Below, one piece after another: positions 1 through 12,285 of a stretch of DNA of 64,000 nucleotides (the first letter of the stretch is position 1; each line of letters begins with the position of its first letter). The position numbers were made by a program, and so were the translations under genes. Below the pieces are notes generated by a model that saw only the letters and a program-made list of their open reading frames with translations, did no database searches and was not told the DNA's origin. This DNA is from Glandiceps talaboti (Eukaryota; Hemichordata; Enteropneusta; Spengelidae). The stretch covers positions 606,001-670,000 of the forward strand of contig NC_135568.1 in the NCBI RefSeq assembly GCF_964340395.1. Direction: 5' to 3'.

Positions 1-1173
1 TTACCCGACATTCGTTGCAAACCAATAGTCAGCGGATTACTGTGGAAAATACATTTCCTGTGAGGAATTGAATATATTTCCATGATCTTTGAACTTTGAC
101 ATTTGAATAAGAATGTAGACATTGACATCACTTAGCATAGCTTAGAAAAGCACGTTAGCATGTATGTTGGTCCAGGTGACCCTTCTCCGCATGATACAGA
201 AAAAAAGTTGGCACAAAAAGGAACGGGAAACTCCAGTGAAAATGTCAAATTTCAAATAACTTACTGATCTAGCATCGCTCCGCCAAACTTCCAGTACTGC
301 TTTAAGAATTGCTACGGTGCAGTACTGTCTAGACGCAAATTCATATCGCTGAAAGCTCCAAGGGGACACTCGACGGAATGAGCAGCCAGTGGTGAGTACT
401 GGACTACACACGAGCTCTAACTTTTAGTACATTTTGTACTGTTTCTCTGCCGTAATACTACTGTTGTTTTACCCGCTAAAACAAGTGGTATCGTCCATGG
501 CCGAGCTTTGAATACAACCAACCTACAGGCGGCGTACATCAGAAAATCTTTTGTTTTGAAATATGTTCAGGTGTGAACCTGATAGTAAATATGCATGCAG
601 GTACACCTGATAGACATCGTAAATACTCATGCGCTTACTATGTACTGTCTAGAAAGTTAAAAGAACGCTAGTGGGGACATTTTAGAGTCAAGTTTCCGTG
701 TGATAGTCTGCAACTGTACCAACATCCTACATGTCGTATCTTACAAACTATCCACATTAACATGGGGATGGACGATTTTTTGACAGGGAAAATAGTACTT
801 TTGGGAGGATTGAATTGCTGTCCTCCCAACTTTTATTACAGTAGGAAAAGTATTTTGTTCTAGTTATTTTATTTGGGGCTTTAAGAAAAAACACCAAACA
901 CTTTGTTTAAAAACAGAAGCCGATTGACAAATTTTGTCGATATCAATGTCAATGTCAAAAGATACAAGATAAATTCACTGGCAATGGTGACCGTTCCTTA
1001 TAGTGCCTATGAATAAAGAAGTTTTATCTTTCTACTCTTTCTTAAGATGTTGCTGTAAATAAAAGAAAAAAATTATAAATACAAAATTGGCTCAGCGTTG
1101 AAGACTTTTATCTTAATATGTATATAGAAGTACTAGAACCATCTTCATATCTACTCCTCTCCTCTCAAATTAT

Positions 1174-1285
1174 CCTGTTTACTGTGCTGTCGAGATACAT
1201 AGTTAGCAGGTCGTACCTTCAAGCCCTCGGGAATACTAGGAGGTGCGATGAGCTAACGATGTATCTCGACAGCATAGTAAACAGG
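1174..1285. mobile_element. Foldback element, family 1, copy A
   Basis: A 34-base arm starting CCTGTTTACTGTGCTGTC at 1174-1207 is repeated inverted at 1252-1285 with few mismatches, and similarity continues inward toward a short loop. Any ORF here is an artefact of the palindrome. A second copy lies at 8069-8215. Confidence 0.8.
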
Positions 1286-2048
1286 CTATTCTCAAATGTA
1301 TATTTCGTGGATGTCTGTCGCAATGTCGCGGAAGAAAAGAAATGCCAGCTCTTGTTTGCGAGAAAGGAGCACCCTGGAGGCCTGAACCCATGGACTGGTA
1401 AAAAGCCCAACGGTTTTCATATAACAAATTGCGCCCCCTAGTGTCGCAAAAGTTACCATTTGTACGTAGCGTAGAATCAGATGTCGCTCTCTTTCGATAG
1501 AATAAGAGGTGTTTTCTCCACGTATACCATATATAAAAACTTATTTTTAATTAAATAAATTGTGTGATGACCAATGTTATGTCACTGATACCACGTCAAT
1601 CATCTCGCTCAGTTTACAGGAAAAGTGTTTACTTGAGAAAAGAAATAACGCACGAACACATTCAGGCTAGGCCACGGCAGACAGTAATGTTCCTGTAAAG
1701 TCTGAAGTGAACGAACTTACATTTACACTTAAATTCTGCCGTCTGCAAACGCAAAACGAATTTGAAAGGATGGGACATCACAGAAATTAATCCAAACTCA
1801 TAACTTTGGGAAGACAAACCGCGAGCACCAAATAACGTGTTGTCGGACTCTCAGAAGATGCTGATGGATCCAATTAACATGGTGCATGCAAATGTCGTGT
1901 TGTTTGAATTTAGTGGTGAACAGGAGGACGAAAAGTAGATGTTATCTCGACTGACGATAAAAAGGTAAGTCTCAAAGCAAAACAGTTCTCACCTGGTTGT
2001 CTGGTATCCGTGCAGGCGGAGTACAGCTGTGTGTGGTTATCGTTCGTC

Positions 2049-2154
2049 CTGCTTGCAGACGGAGATTCTGACTGCCCAGACGGGCCAGACAACTACTAGG
2101 AAGGGACAGTCACATTGTCGGATTAAAGTCCTGACTTCCTCCGTCTGCAAGCAG
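2049..2154. repeat. Inverted repeat with perfect 16-base arms
   Basis: CTGCTTGCAGACGGAG at 2049-2064 is exactly inverted at 2139-2154, with a 74-base spacer. Confidence 0.7.
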
Positions 2155-2249
2155 CCAGGACTAGCATGTGCTTTCCAAATATGGCTAGGAAAGTTGTTTT
2201 GTCAATACAGTTCGATCAAAGAAATAAAAGGGACGGACAAAGAGCACGT

Positions 2250-2296
2250 ATGCTAGCTGCAATAATTATATACACGCTTCTTGCAATAATTTTAGG
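2250..2296 (+). CDS. Candidate first exon coding a hydrophobic N-terminus
   Basis: ATG opens MLAAIIIYTLLAIIL plus two bases (GG) and a perfect GTAAGT donor. The peptide resembles a signal peptide or membrane anchor. It lies at the right edge of the CpG-containing unique region. No matching next exon was identified, so it may be chance. Confidence 0.22.
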
Positions 2297-2439
2297 GTAA
2301 GTTTTTATTTTGAGTTATTTTGTTTTTGAGCTTTTTTCGTTCCGTCGATTAACCGCATTGTTTCGCGGTTAAACAACCGAATACAAAAATCTCAAAACAG
2401 AAAAAAAACACCTTAAACTATCGCTACAATATTGCAGCT

Positions 2440-2672
2440 AGCCATACCCCTGTCATCATGAACATCAAGGGTGTAGACCAAGTCTGTCTTTATAACTCAA
2501 TACATTGCCAAAAGCTATTAAAATAATGTGAAAGTTTACACATTTATTTATATTTTGAGTTACAAGCAAGGACTTGTCATATGTTGTTTCAGATTGATTT
2601 TGTAGGAATTGATAAAAATGTTTTATAAATTAAAATACAAAATAAATACCTAATCCTCATCCACATGGCCAT
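2440..2672. mobile_element. Dispersed element family 2 (GTGGCCATATGGATGA ends), partial copy
   Basis: Shares the right half of the family seen at 6755-7075 and 19192-19501: a tract ending TAATCCTCATCCACATGGCC. The left end is not clear. Confidence 0.6.
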
Positions 2673-2787
2673 TTTAATACAGTTTTATTAACGACTAGCA
2701 GAAATGAGCCAATTAAAATGATTGAACTGTTTTGTGTAAAAGATTTCTGAATTTTTGAAGGGAGACAAACAGGAGTCAACATCAATA

Positions 2788-3006
2788 CAGTGTTTGGATA
2801 TTGACAAGTTTGTCATAAGTTCTGTGGGGTTTAAAAGTTAGCAATGATGAAGACTGCAATGAACATTCCTGTATTTAAATTTAGATGATACAGCGTTTGG
2901 ATAGTGACAAGTTTGTCAAAAGTTCTGTGGGCTGTATAGATTTAAGAGTTAGCAATGATGAAGAATCTGCAATGAACATTCCTGTAAACAGTATTTAAAT
3001 TTGGAC
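2788..3006. repeat. Two tandem copies of a ~100-118 bp unit
   Basis: AGTGTTTGGATATTGACAAG ... GCAATGATGAAGA ... AACATTCCTGTATTTAAATTT occurs twice. Confidence 0.75.
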
Positions 3007-3192
3007 ATGAATATTACTACAGACTGTAAGATATGTTGTGTTGCTTTGGGTTGACCAATGTATGATAGCATCTCATCACAGCGTACCTTACGGACTAAAG
3101 TATCATAAATGCTCCTTTCCTTTCGTAAGGAAGGAGATACATTAATAGGGGATGAAAAATCTGTGTGTCTCTGTCTGTCTATCTGTGTCATC

Positions 3193-3280
3193 GGTATAGA
3201 GCTAAATTTCTTGCATAAATCATGAAATTGCAAGACTATATACCCTTACAGATGGCATTCAGTTTAAATTTGGTTTTATA
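3193..3280. mobile_element. Family 5 fragment
   Basis: AGAGCTAAATTTCTTGCATA and GGCATTCAGTTTAAATTTGG match the right part of the element at 54494-54866. No terminal repeat seen here. Confidence 0.55.
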
Positions 3281-4037
3281 TTGAATTAATGTCTTGCTGA
3301 TGTGATTTATTCCTAAACACTTTCAGATCCATTTCACTAGATCAAATTATTTCTATCAGAGTTATTACTCTATAGATATGTTGCACTGGTTCAAATCACA
3401 GGTTGCATGGTTGTTTGAATTCTAATGGTGCACTCCTTGTATCATGGGTTGGGACTTGACCAGAATCCAGAACAGTACAAGATATGGTGGCTATAGAGGT
3501 GACCATTTGAAACAGTATTGCTACATTGTGATCTGTTTTCATACAATTTGGCCTAGATCAATTCCCCATGCCAGTAATAGATTCTACCACATAATTGTGT
3601 TGTACAAGAACGACTTCAATATTTTGGTTGACACCACAACTGCTTTGAAAGTGTAAATTATTTTGTTATCTGGTAAAATAAATTTCATTCATTCATTCTA
3701 CTCCACACGCTATACATGCATTACTATAGGTGCAGAAAGTATGAATGTTCAGCCAAATATGAAGCCTAAAGACAAGTCACAAACTATTTAAATGCTAGTG
3801 CTACTTGGGTAAACTTAGTCTGTATTGATAATTGAAGTGTAAAACTATAATAGCGCCCTCACACTGTGGTTTCAGGAAAATTTTACTTTCATAAAACTTA
3901 TCAATGTCGTTACTGTTTTGAGTTGAATACCCTTTGTATTTTTGTGTATGTGTCTTTCAAACTTGGCATTTAGACTATAACTGTTATTTGTTAGATTACA
4001 TGATGTGTATCAACTAGTCATAGTGATTGACATCACT

Positions 4038-4174
4038 TTATAGTAGGTATCCATGACACTGGTAGATCAAAGATAATGATTGGATTATAGTAGGTAGCCA
4101 TGACACTGGTAGATCAAAGATAATGATTGGATTATAGTAGGTAGCCATGACAATGGTAGATCAAAGATAATGAT
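4038..4174. repeat. Three copies of a ~47-bp unit
   Basis: Unit contains ATAGTAGGTAGCCATGACAC and TGGTAGATCAAAGATAATGA. Confidence 0.85.
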
Positions 4175-4420
4175 TGGTCAATCACCACCTGTCAGTAGCT
4201 CTTCAGACTTTGACACTGCCATATAAATGAATGACATGTCATCATCCAATTGACATACCATTTATGTATTCTAGGAGTGTTAGTAAGAGCCAGCCAATAG
4301 TTGACAAAAATAATACCCTTTGGCAGAGATGATTTCAACTGTAATTGTAGAGTTTCAGTGTTTTGCTGTAGGTTGTAAACCTTTGCCGCAGTCTTAGTAC
4401 CAAGCCAAGATAATTTTATA

Positions 4421-4622
4421 CAATGTTTATAGATCTCATAGCTTGTACCATCAAACCAAAAGATGTGTAGTCTCACTTAGGTGTGCAATGTTTATAGATT
4501 TCATAGCTTGTACCATCAAACCAAAAGATGTGTAGTCTCACTTAGGTGTGCAATGTTTATAGATTTCATAGCTTGTACCATCAAACCAAAAGATGTGTAG
4601 TCTCACTTAGGTGTGCAATGTT
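4421..4622. repeat. Three copies of a 65-bp unit
   Basis: Unit contains GCAATGTTTATAGATTTCAT and CAAACCAAAAGATGTGTAGT; nearly identical copies, so recent. Confidence 0.9.
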
Positions 4623-6754
4623 TTTGTGAGAATAAATGTATCATTGCACATTCTGTGTTATATGCAATTTGTCACAAAAAACCTTGTGTTGCCTGATCTA
4701 TAGTCACTCTGGTTTGGTAGTACAATCTATTTTGGTAGGAAAACCAGTGTACAAGCTGGTACACTATCCTAACCTTTATTTTAAGTCATATTCAAATGAT
4801 AAGTTTAAATTTGGTTGTAAAAACATTATACACAGGATCAAATGAGCTGTGTACCATCTGAATGAAGACAGTTTGTGCTAGGAGTTAAAATGTTAAAGCT
4901 GCAACTGGAATGTGTTTTTGTGGAAATGTTTTGCTAGGGTGCAATACTCATAATTTCTGAACAGAAGTACATCACCTGTGGGTAAACTCTTTTTTTTTAT
5001 AGCTGCATATATGATAAATCAAATCAAATTGCTTGTTGGGTCTGCACCTGTTTCTGTACTAGTTATGGATAATGTTGACAACTGATTAACATGTACAATG
5101 TCTAATGATTGGTATTTTAACAATTTTCAGTGAAAATATTGTGATTTTCTGATCTAAACTGATACTCCAGTTAAAACTAATGCAGTTCTAACATGGTGAC
5201 AGATTCAAAACCAAGCTTACACTCAAGATTTAAGCTTGTCACTTCACTACCTACAGATAATATAGACCATTAGTTAACAGATACAATGTTTTTTATATTA
5301 AAGTAACTGACCAATTTTGGTCTTGGTTGCTTGGTAAAACAATATGTCCCAGATGCAGTTAGTTAGGTTTAAAAGGTAGGAATTGTTGTGAGTCAGTTTC
5401 AGTTTCAGTTTCAGTTTGGTATAGAGGGCACACTTCAACATTAAAATATAGTCGAGTAAAACACTAGTCCATTGTAAGTTGACTTTTCTGACAATAGAGG
5501 GCGCTCTATAGGTTGGCAGTAGGAACTGCTCTGTTGTCAATAACTGAGCAGCTGTACTACATGTACTAATACACAGGTATAGATACTGATTAGATGAGAT
5601 CTGGTCCAATAAGATATCTCATCTTCCACCTAATAAGAGTAAAACAAATTGAGAGAAAATTAAATGTTTGTGAAATATTAGAAGATGGGATGTGAGTTAA
5701 AATATACCTTAACATAATTATTTATTTTGTAGCTCAGTGGGAAAGAACAAAATGATTGTTGAATTTGAGACAAAATATGTTCATACTAAAACTTTTAACA
5801 TATAATATCTCTGAAATACATAATGTATCGATACCAAAATTCTAAATGTCTCCGAAGCACACAGTGTATCCTTTACAGACATGACGAGCATGTGAATAAA
5901 ATAAAAGATTCATATGTAAGAGGCACGTCAAGAAAAAAATTGTAACAACAACAACAAAAAACCCTTCCAGTTTATTTTAAATAGATGCTATATGTTAGGT
6001 TAACGTAATTAACATACCTGCCATGCATGAAAGATGAACCTTTGAATAGTAGTTGACAATGAGAATGTTACGTAACGTCCCATGATACATGTACATGGAA
6101 CTGCTAGCATTGTATCAGGCCATTAGCCTCTGTTCGACCTTCTTATAAACTACCATGAACCTGTGTCTATGTTATGATCAGTCATTGCTATCACAACTGT
6201 GTCACTGTGTTATTGGTCATTCACCTCTATATTATTCAGCAGTTTCATTTACATCATGTAGTATGTGTACGCACCTCGGATATACTAGTAAACTGTGCAA
6301 ACTTTTTCTGTTACCTTTTTCAAGAAAACCCAAACCCATGGATTCTGTGTTCAAATCAAGGAAAAATATTAGCATAGAAATTACGTCATTACTAAATAGG
6401 TCAAAATGATATCCAAATAAAGTCATTTTAGATATACCTGCCAAATATTATGTTATATGGGAAAATTAAAGATTGTTGATTTTCATTGAAAACTAAATTT
6501 CTAAAAGACCATAATTTAGAAATATTTTAAGAACTTTTCTTTTGGTAGAAATTTGTCTCCAAGGCATGTTCTACTTTATGTTGACAGACTGCTGACTTGT
6601 TTCTCTGTCTGCTCTGTATGGTTATATTCAATATGTTCATACTACTTGGGGAGTATCGACACAACTTTATCATTTGACACTGCTTATAATGACATATGTA
6701 TTTTTAAGAGACAGTTGTTATTTTTTGGAGGAGATAAATTGATTTTTATTACAA

Positions 6755-7075
6755 GTGGCCATATGGATGACAAATAGATATTTTGGATTTTTAATTTATA
6801 AAACAACTGTAAGTTACTATATTGTTCTACAATACAATGTAAGTGAACATACATCAACACCGTGTTAAAAAATAAAAAGTATGTTATTGTACATGTATAC
6901 AATAACAAACATTTTCACATTGTCAATGTTTTGCAATTTATTGAATTTACTGAATTACAAACAATGACTTGATAGAAGTTCTTTCACATTGTATTTCCAA
7001 GTAGAACAATAAAGTAAGGTTGTTTTATTAATTAAAGTTCCCAGATAAATTGTCAAATTTCATCCATATGGCCAC
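6755..7075. mobile_element. Dispersed element family 2, complete copy
   Basis: Begins GTGGCCATATGGATGA and ends with the inverse TCATCCATATGGCCAC; about 320 bp with an AT-rich non-coding centre. Terminal inverted repeats without coding capacity are typical of MITEs. Confidence 0.75.
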
Positions 7076-7257
7076 TGTAAGTGAATATAAACTCATTTGT
7101 AATCATACTTTGAGAGCAGCAGACGATTAAAGGTATGTTTCTAGGTCTGCCCACTCCATAAATGTAAGTCTGAAAATAAATAAAGATAAGCAAAATGGTA
7201 TCCATGCCTGCAGGCTTTCTATTCTTTAAGTGTGAAAATACAGTCAAAATTTACCAT

Positions 7258-7355
7258 GCATATATTTATTTATTCATTTATTTATTTATTTATTTATTGC
7301 ATCCCTTTTGTATCAGGGGCTCACTAAGCATGTTGGGAGCAGCACTAACAAAAAA
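7258..7355. repeat. TTTA microsatellite plus shared 3' flank, copy A
   Basis: (ATTT)n followed by TTGCATCCCTTTTGTATCAG and GGAGCAGCACTAACAAAA. The same array-plus-flank is found at 28601-28705, so the microsatellite is part of a dispersed element. Confidence 0.6.
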
Positions 7356-8068
7356 TTAAAATACATACACTACTAAATAAATTAGAGAAGATATGGCTAG
7401 TATAATCACATACAAACAAAACAAAAAACAACGGGAGGTAAGAGTGAGAGAAAAAAATTCTGCTTCAAATGTTAGTAGTCAAAAGATCTAACCTCTAAAC
7501 TATTCTATATTACTATTAGTTTTAAAATCTTTTCTGTTATATACATGTACTAACAAATTAATTATTAAATTTTGTGGATATGTATTTACCTGAGAAAAGG
7601 ATACTCCCACACAGACATTTATGTTTAACTCCCACTATGAACAAAACTACTGACAATGTCGAGAGAAAACAAAAATATGAAGAAGTGCACACAATACTTT
7701 ATCCTTTAATGTGTATATATATTTCTTTTGTTATTTTTGTAGCTGTTCCCAGTTTTCAAACAATAACAAGTTGTTTTTTTACTGAAATACCTACCAGCCA
7801 TCTGCAGGATAGTAATCTTCTTACTCTTGATTATTTTTATTTAAGGAAAGGAGATAGGAGCGAATTTTGTATTTGCAGTTTAGCCATTGATTATACACAA
7901 AATGGATACTGTTTCACTTGCCTCTCGGGAATTTAAAATCCTAGTAAGATATACATATGGCCTTGACAATTTTGTGTTATGTAATGGCGTAGAGGGGGTT
8001 TTGTGTTCAGAATTTACATAGCTGTATACTTGATATAGCAAGCAATTGAAGGTGACATTTGATCTCGC

Positions 8069-8215
8069 CTGTTTACAGTCTACACTACTGTTGAGATACA
8101 AAGATACATGCACTGGTCGTAATATAATCCTGATCCTAGCCCTATCCCTGGTATGGAGGGGGGTTGTCAAGGAGATACATCAGCTAACAATGTATCTCAA
8201 CAGTACAGTAAACAG
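8069..8215. mobile_element. Foldback element, family 1, copy B
   Basis: Starts CTGTTTACAGT and ends with AATGTATCTCAACAGTACAG-TAAACAG, the same termini as at 1174-1285, with a longer diverged centre. Two copies with the same ends and different centres suggest a MITE family. Confidence 0.7.
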
Positions 8216-8466
8216 ACAACATATGATCATACAAAGTTCCCACTACATTTTGCCTTGAGTTGAACTGCAGTTGTAGCATTATTTTATTTATATTTTTTTT
8301 TGTTTCCTAGCGCTTTGTTTCAGATTTGCATCCAAAAATAGTGCTGCATGTCAACCTTCAGAATCGCTGAGACAGTGTGTTTCAAATCTACATCACTGAA
8401 ATTTGGTGTACTCCCAATAATTTCATATGGGAGTGTGTGGGTAGAGAAATAACAATATCATGACAG

Positions 8467-8665
8467 AGGAACACACCTCCCCTGCACATACAGAATACAT
8501 GCCATATGTATGGGGAGACCCCCCTCCCCCCCCCCCCATAGAAATACAAGCACACCTCCCCAGCTTATACAGAATACATACCATATGTATGAGGAGGGGT
8601 CCCCCTTACAAGCACGAACACACCTTCCCTGCACATACAGAATACATGCCGTTTGTATGTGGCAT
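8467..8665. repeat. Three copies of a ~60-bp unit with poly(C)
   Basis: Unit contains ACACACCTCCCCTGCACATA and CAGAATACATGCCATATGTA; the short ORFs here come from the repeat. Confidence 0.75.
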
Positions 8666-8804
8666 GAATGTCTGTACCTTACAGACCACCATATATGTAG
8701 CCTGTAGGAAACATCATGTTGTTCAGTCCTATCAGGTTCGTTGATAGGATACGTGGCAAAATCTGTCTGTCAGTGTGCCCTCTAATGGTAGCCAAATTTT
8801 GTTG

Positions 8805-8960
8805 TTGTGAGTCAAAATAAGAAAAATTGAAATTTCTTGTGAGTCACCACATAGTAAGAGATAGGAGAACACCAAATTTTGGTGCGTCACTAGAGATTGT
8901 GTGTGTTAGTGGCGCATCAAATTGGCTTAGAGAGCACACTGCTGTCTTATTTTACAGACG
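8805..8960. repeat. Dispersed repeat shared with 30735-30905
   Basis: Both contain AACACCAAATTTTGGTG preceded by AGTAAGAG and followed by ATTGGCTTAG/ATTGGCTAAG and GCACA. The CACCAAATTTTGGTG core is a palindrome. Confidence 0.5.
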
Positions 8961-9420
8961 AGATACAATGTTGTTTCAGTCTATTTCTATTTATACATTT
9001 GTTTTCCATCTGGTGTATTTTGACCAATGTCAGTTGATGATAAATGAAAATAAGAACATTTGTGAAAGATTGGAAATGTGTGAATCACACCTTACAGTGT
9101 TGATGAGTATTCATGATTTCCATTGCCACCAATAGGTCATCTTTAGAAGGTGGAGGCCAAACAATGAACTCGTCAGTGCATTGAATAATATTTACTCCTT
9201 GACAAGTTCAAGATCCAATGGTGATATTTAAATTGCACTATAAAATAAACTTTATTACAGTTTTGAAGGATATGTATATATCTCATTACATATCTTCTCT
9301 GTACATAAAAGAACTGTTTCCAGATAAAAAGATGTTGATGTCCTCACGTCAAACAAAATGATTTGGCATCACAATAAAACAATAGTTGATTTGAATGCTC
9401 TAAACCTGTATGATTGCGTA

Positions 9421-9552
9421 TTAATCCCAGTAGCCAGGACTGAAAATTAATCTCAGTAACCAGGGCTGAAAATTAATCCCAGTAGCCAGGACTGAAAATT
9501 AATCTCAGTAACCAGGGCTGAAAATTAATCTCAGTAACCAGGGCTGAAAATT
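9421..9552. repeat. Five copies of a 26-bp unit
   Basis: TTAATCCCAGTAGCCAGGAC-TGAAAA alternates with TTAATCTCAGTAACCAGGGC-TGAAAA. Confidence 0.9.
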
Positions 9553-10106
9553 AATATATTAATAGATGTGATGTGTCAACAACAAATTATTTGGCATCAT
9601 GAAAACATATCTTGTTTTGAATGTGAAACAAGATTATCTAGCACAGTATAAATTCAAATCATTTGCAGTAAACATGACCCTGATCATTTGTAAAATGCCA
9701 TAAACTATTATATAGCAAAGTCACCCCACAGAGAAAATTACCACAATAGATGTTTTATGTCAAAATAAATTATTTGGCATGAAACAAATTCCTAGTTTGA
9801 ATGTTATTAAACCAGATCAAATTAATCCCAAGAGATATGGCCATGGTCATTTGTAAAAGTCACCCACAATGAAAATTAGTCAAAACTGTTAGTGACGTAA
9901 AAAGTTATTGTATTAAGTTTACCTCAGTACATAGTTTTATCAAATTAGGTGAATTAATTTATTACTTCACAATATGTTAAAAGAATTGCTAAGAAAAAAG
10001 CTTTCCATTGATTTACTCAACCGCTAATCAGTGGTTTGATAAAGCTTTGTCTTTGAAGCACTTTGACCATTCAACAAATTTCCGAATTTATTTGGACAAA
10101 TAAAGA

Positions 10107-10275
10107 TTATTATTATTATTATTATTATTTTAGCTGTACTGTCCCATGAGTGAAACACCAAGCCTAAACCATTTTAGCTGTAATGTCCCATGAGTGAAAC
10201 ACCAAGCCTACATCATTTCAGCTGTAATGTCCCATGAGTGAAACACCAAGCCTACATCATTTTAGCTGTAATGTC
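10107..10275. repeat. ATT microsatellite and three copies of a 44-bp unit
   Basis: (ATT)n at 10107-10130 leads into units with TTTTAGCTGTAATGTCCCAT and GAGTGAAACACCAAGCCTAC. Confidence 0.85.
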
Positions 10276-10308
10276 CAGGCTAGCTATATGATAGATACTT
10301 TGATGATT

Positions 10309-10897
10309 AGCTCTGGATGTATACGCTGCAGGGTTTTGACACGTCTTCTCCCCTCTGCTATGGTTCTTCCCTATCTCAAAACAGCAAACAGATTTCATTT
10401 GCATTCCTAGCTCTGGATGTATACGCTGTGGGGTTTTGACACATCTTCTCCCCTCCGCTATAGTTCTTCCCTATCTCAATGACTATGCAAAATACAGAAA
10501 TGAACTTTAAATCACTAAATTCAACCTACTAGTATGTCTTGTCTAATTTCTTGTCTTACGTTTGCTCAAGCCCCAAAAATGGACAAAAGTAAGTCATGCA
10601 AACAGATTAACTCAATATTGCACATGTCCACAACCATTTACATGTTGGAGCAGCTGTCATAGTGTATATTTTGTGGCTCTAGTGAACGTTAGACAAGAAT
10701 TGACAGAATATTGAAGACATAGGTTGCATTTAATGACTGAAAGTTGCTTTCTGTACTTTTTATAGTCATTATCAAGGGTATGGGTGTTTTTTTTACCAAA
10801 AATCTGTGCAAATGAAATCTGTTCGCAGGGTCACTGTTTGAGATAGGGAAGAGGGGAGGAGATGTGTCGAAACCCCTCAGTGTATACATCCAGAGCT
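10309..10897. mobile_element. Foldback element with duplicated left end (family 3)
   Basis: The left end AGCTCTGGATGTATACGCTG with about 90 following bases occurs at 10309 and again at 10409. The inverse (CAGTGTATACATCCAGAGCT end) occupies 10808-10897. A non-coding centre of about 300 bp lies between. Confidence 0.75.
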
Positions 10898-11220
10898 ATT
10901 TGATGATATGACCATGACAGTTATTTTCCTGAATGATGCTATAAATGCTTTGACCACGACATCAGACACAGCGTTAGTTTTTGATATATAAAGAACAAGG
11001 TCCTTTCTATTTGAGAAGATCCACTGACTACTCAATCTTTACCATTATTATGAGTCACTTGGGAAGGTATATGGCAAGCTGAACTATTATAATGTTGCTC
11101 GTTGGAATGTGTTAGCTTCCTTCCTTTTGATACATAAGCTTTAATGGCCTCAAACAAGCACCATTAGGTGACTGTCCATGTAACATTGTATAAAGGGTAG
11201 TTTGTCTACTCAGTGATTGA

Positions 11221-11311
11221 TAGTCTAGCTCCTATACAGCATCGTTACAATTCATACCTCCACATTTACACCTCCATGTTGTTAGTCAGAGACCAGTTGG
11301 CATCCAGACTA
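11221..11311. mobile_element. TAGTCT family (family 4), complete short copy
   Basis: Runs from TAGTCTAGCTCCTATACAG to TTGGCATCCAGACTA. Same ends occur at 20456-20529 (inverted) and 45752-45928. Confidence 0.65.
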
Positions 11312-11659
11312 ACTGAGTGAATATGTGACTCCACTATACCTATATTGGGAATGAGTATCCAAGTGACTTTACAGATTCAGCCAGTGGACAGACTTACGTA
11401 ACTTTAGTAGGGAACTGGCTTTGTCCAATTACACATACATAGTAGTTAGTGTACCTCTAACAATTACAATTTTTGTTATACATCAAAATGATATGAAATG
11501 GTTTTTTTGTGAACCAATACATCACAAGGACCATTAAAATTACAATTACTACTAATAGTAAAAATAATGGTATGTATTGATAAAGCACCTTCCACAATGG
11601 GTGTAGTGAAGATCATTGTGCGTGCGTAATTATTAACCCTGGTATAGCCATATATTTGC

Positions 11660-11870
11660 ATAACAGCCCATAACTTCCTAACTCCCTAGAGAGTGTACAT
11701 TGGAACTGGTATAAATGCATAGGATTAAGGCATTCACAATTACAACCTCTGTCCTACCAGGTCCACAAATTTACAGACTGAGTTGACTAAATTAAGCTCC
11801 ATCACTGATCAAATCATGTCCAGAGATTTTAGCCATTAAGAAACATATGGCAGCAGTGAGGTTTGATAAT
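11660..11870. mobile_element. Decayed copy of family 6
   Basis: AAATGCATAGGATTAAGGCA, CCTACCAGGTCC, GTTGACT and TTTTAGCCATTAAGAAAC follow in the same order as at 16095-16230. Confidence 0.55.
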
Positions 11871-12025
11871 TTGATTTAAGAGCATTTATAGATGTGGTCC
11901 AAAAGACATTTTCCTATAAACTTTGTAAAATCATGATTGTTCAATCGTGAACGACCATGATTGCAGTTACAAAAGAGTTAACTTTCTCCTATGAAAAAAA
12001 TGAATACAGTATGAAATTAATGTGT

Positions 12026-12285
12026 AATTCAATATGATGAGTTATGCTACAGCACAATTGATGCCACACTTTCGCACAATAAAAAAATAGTCTGCTTTGC
12101 AAGAATAAATCTGTAGCTACATTGCTGCTAGGATCTTTCTTTTCTTTGCCCCAAATTTCCTGTTTACTGACTATACCATCTGTCATTTCAATATGATCAG
12201 TTGTGCTGTGATGCAATTGGCACCATTCTTTGCACACACATAATCTCCCTGGTTTGCAAGAATAAAACTACTGCTGCGATAAATT
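12026..12285. repeat. Two diverged tandem copies of a ~160-bp unit
   Basis: TTCAATATGATGAGTTATGCT / TTCAATATGATCAGTTGTGCT followed in both by GCACAATTGATGCC-like, CACACA/GCACAA and TTTGCAAGAATAAA; only short motifs are cited. Confidence 0.6.

Larger units (their letters stand above)
1..2249. other. Mostly unique region, no supported gene
   Basis: More CpG than elsewhere in the window. Holds the foldback at 1174-1285 and a 16-base-arm inverted repeat. A minus-strand ORF at 142-411 with a GTAAGT donor at its low end could be a first exon of a gene to the left, but nothing confirms it. Confidence 0.4.

Noticed and set aside
142-411. 89-codon minus-strand ORF with a GTAAGT donor at its low end
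   Set aside because: Could be a first exon of a gene to the left of the window, but there is no recognisable domain and no second exon to test it.
3375-3710. SINE with a GGTTCAAATC B-box-like motif and an (ATTC)n tail
   Set aside because: The tail and one box are visible, but no A box at the right distance and no second copy in the window.
5738-5810. Short frame SVGKNKMIVEFETKYVH after a good acceptor
   Set aside because: Phase fits the candidate exon at 2250, but the frame stops after 24 codons without a donor or poly(A) signal nearby; likely chance.
7574-7936. 120-codon plus-strand ORF with a hydrophobic stretch
   Set aside because: Its centre contains a typical intron end (TTTGTTATTTTTGTAG), so the ORF as a whole cannot be an exon; the part after it lacks a donor.
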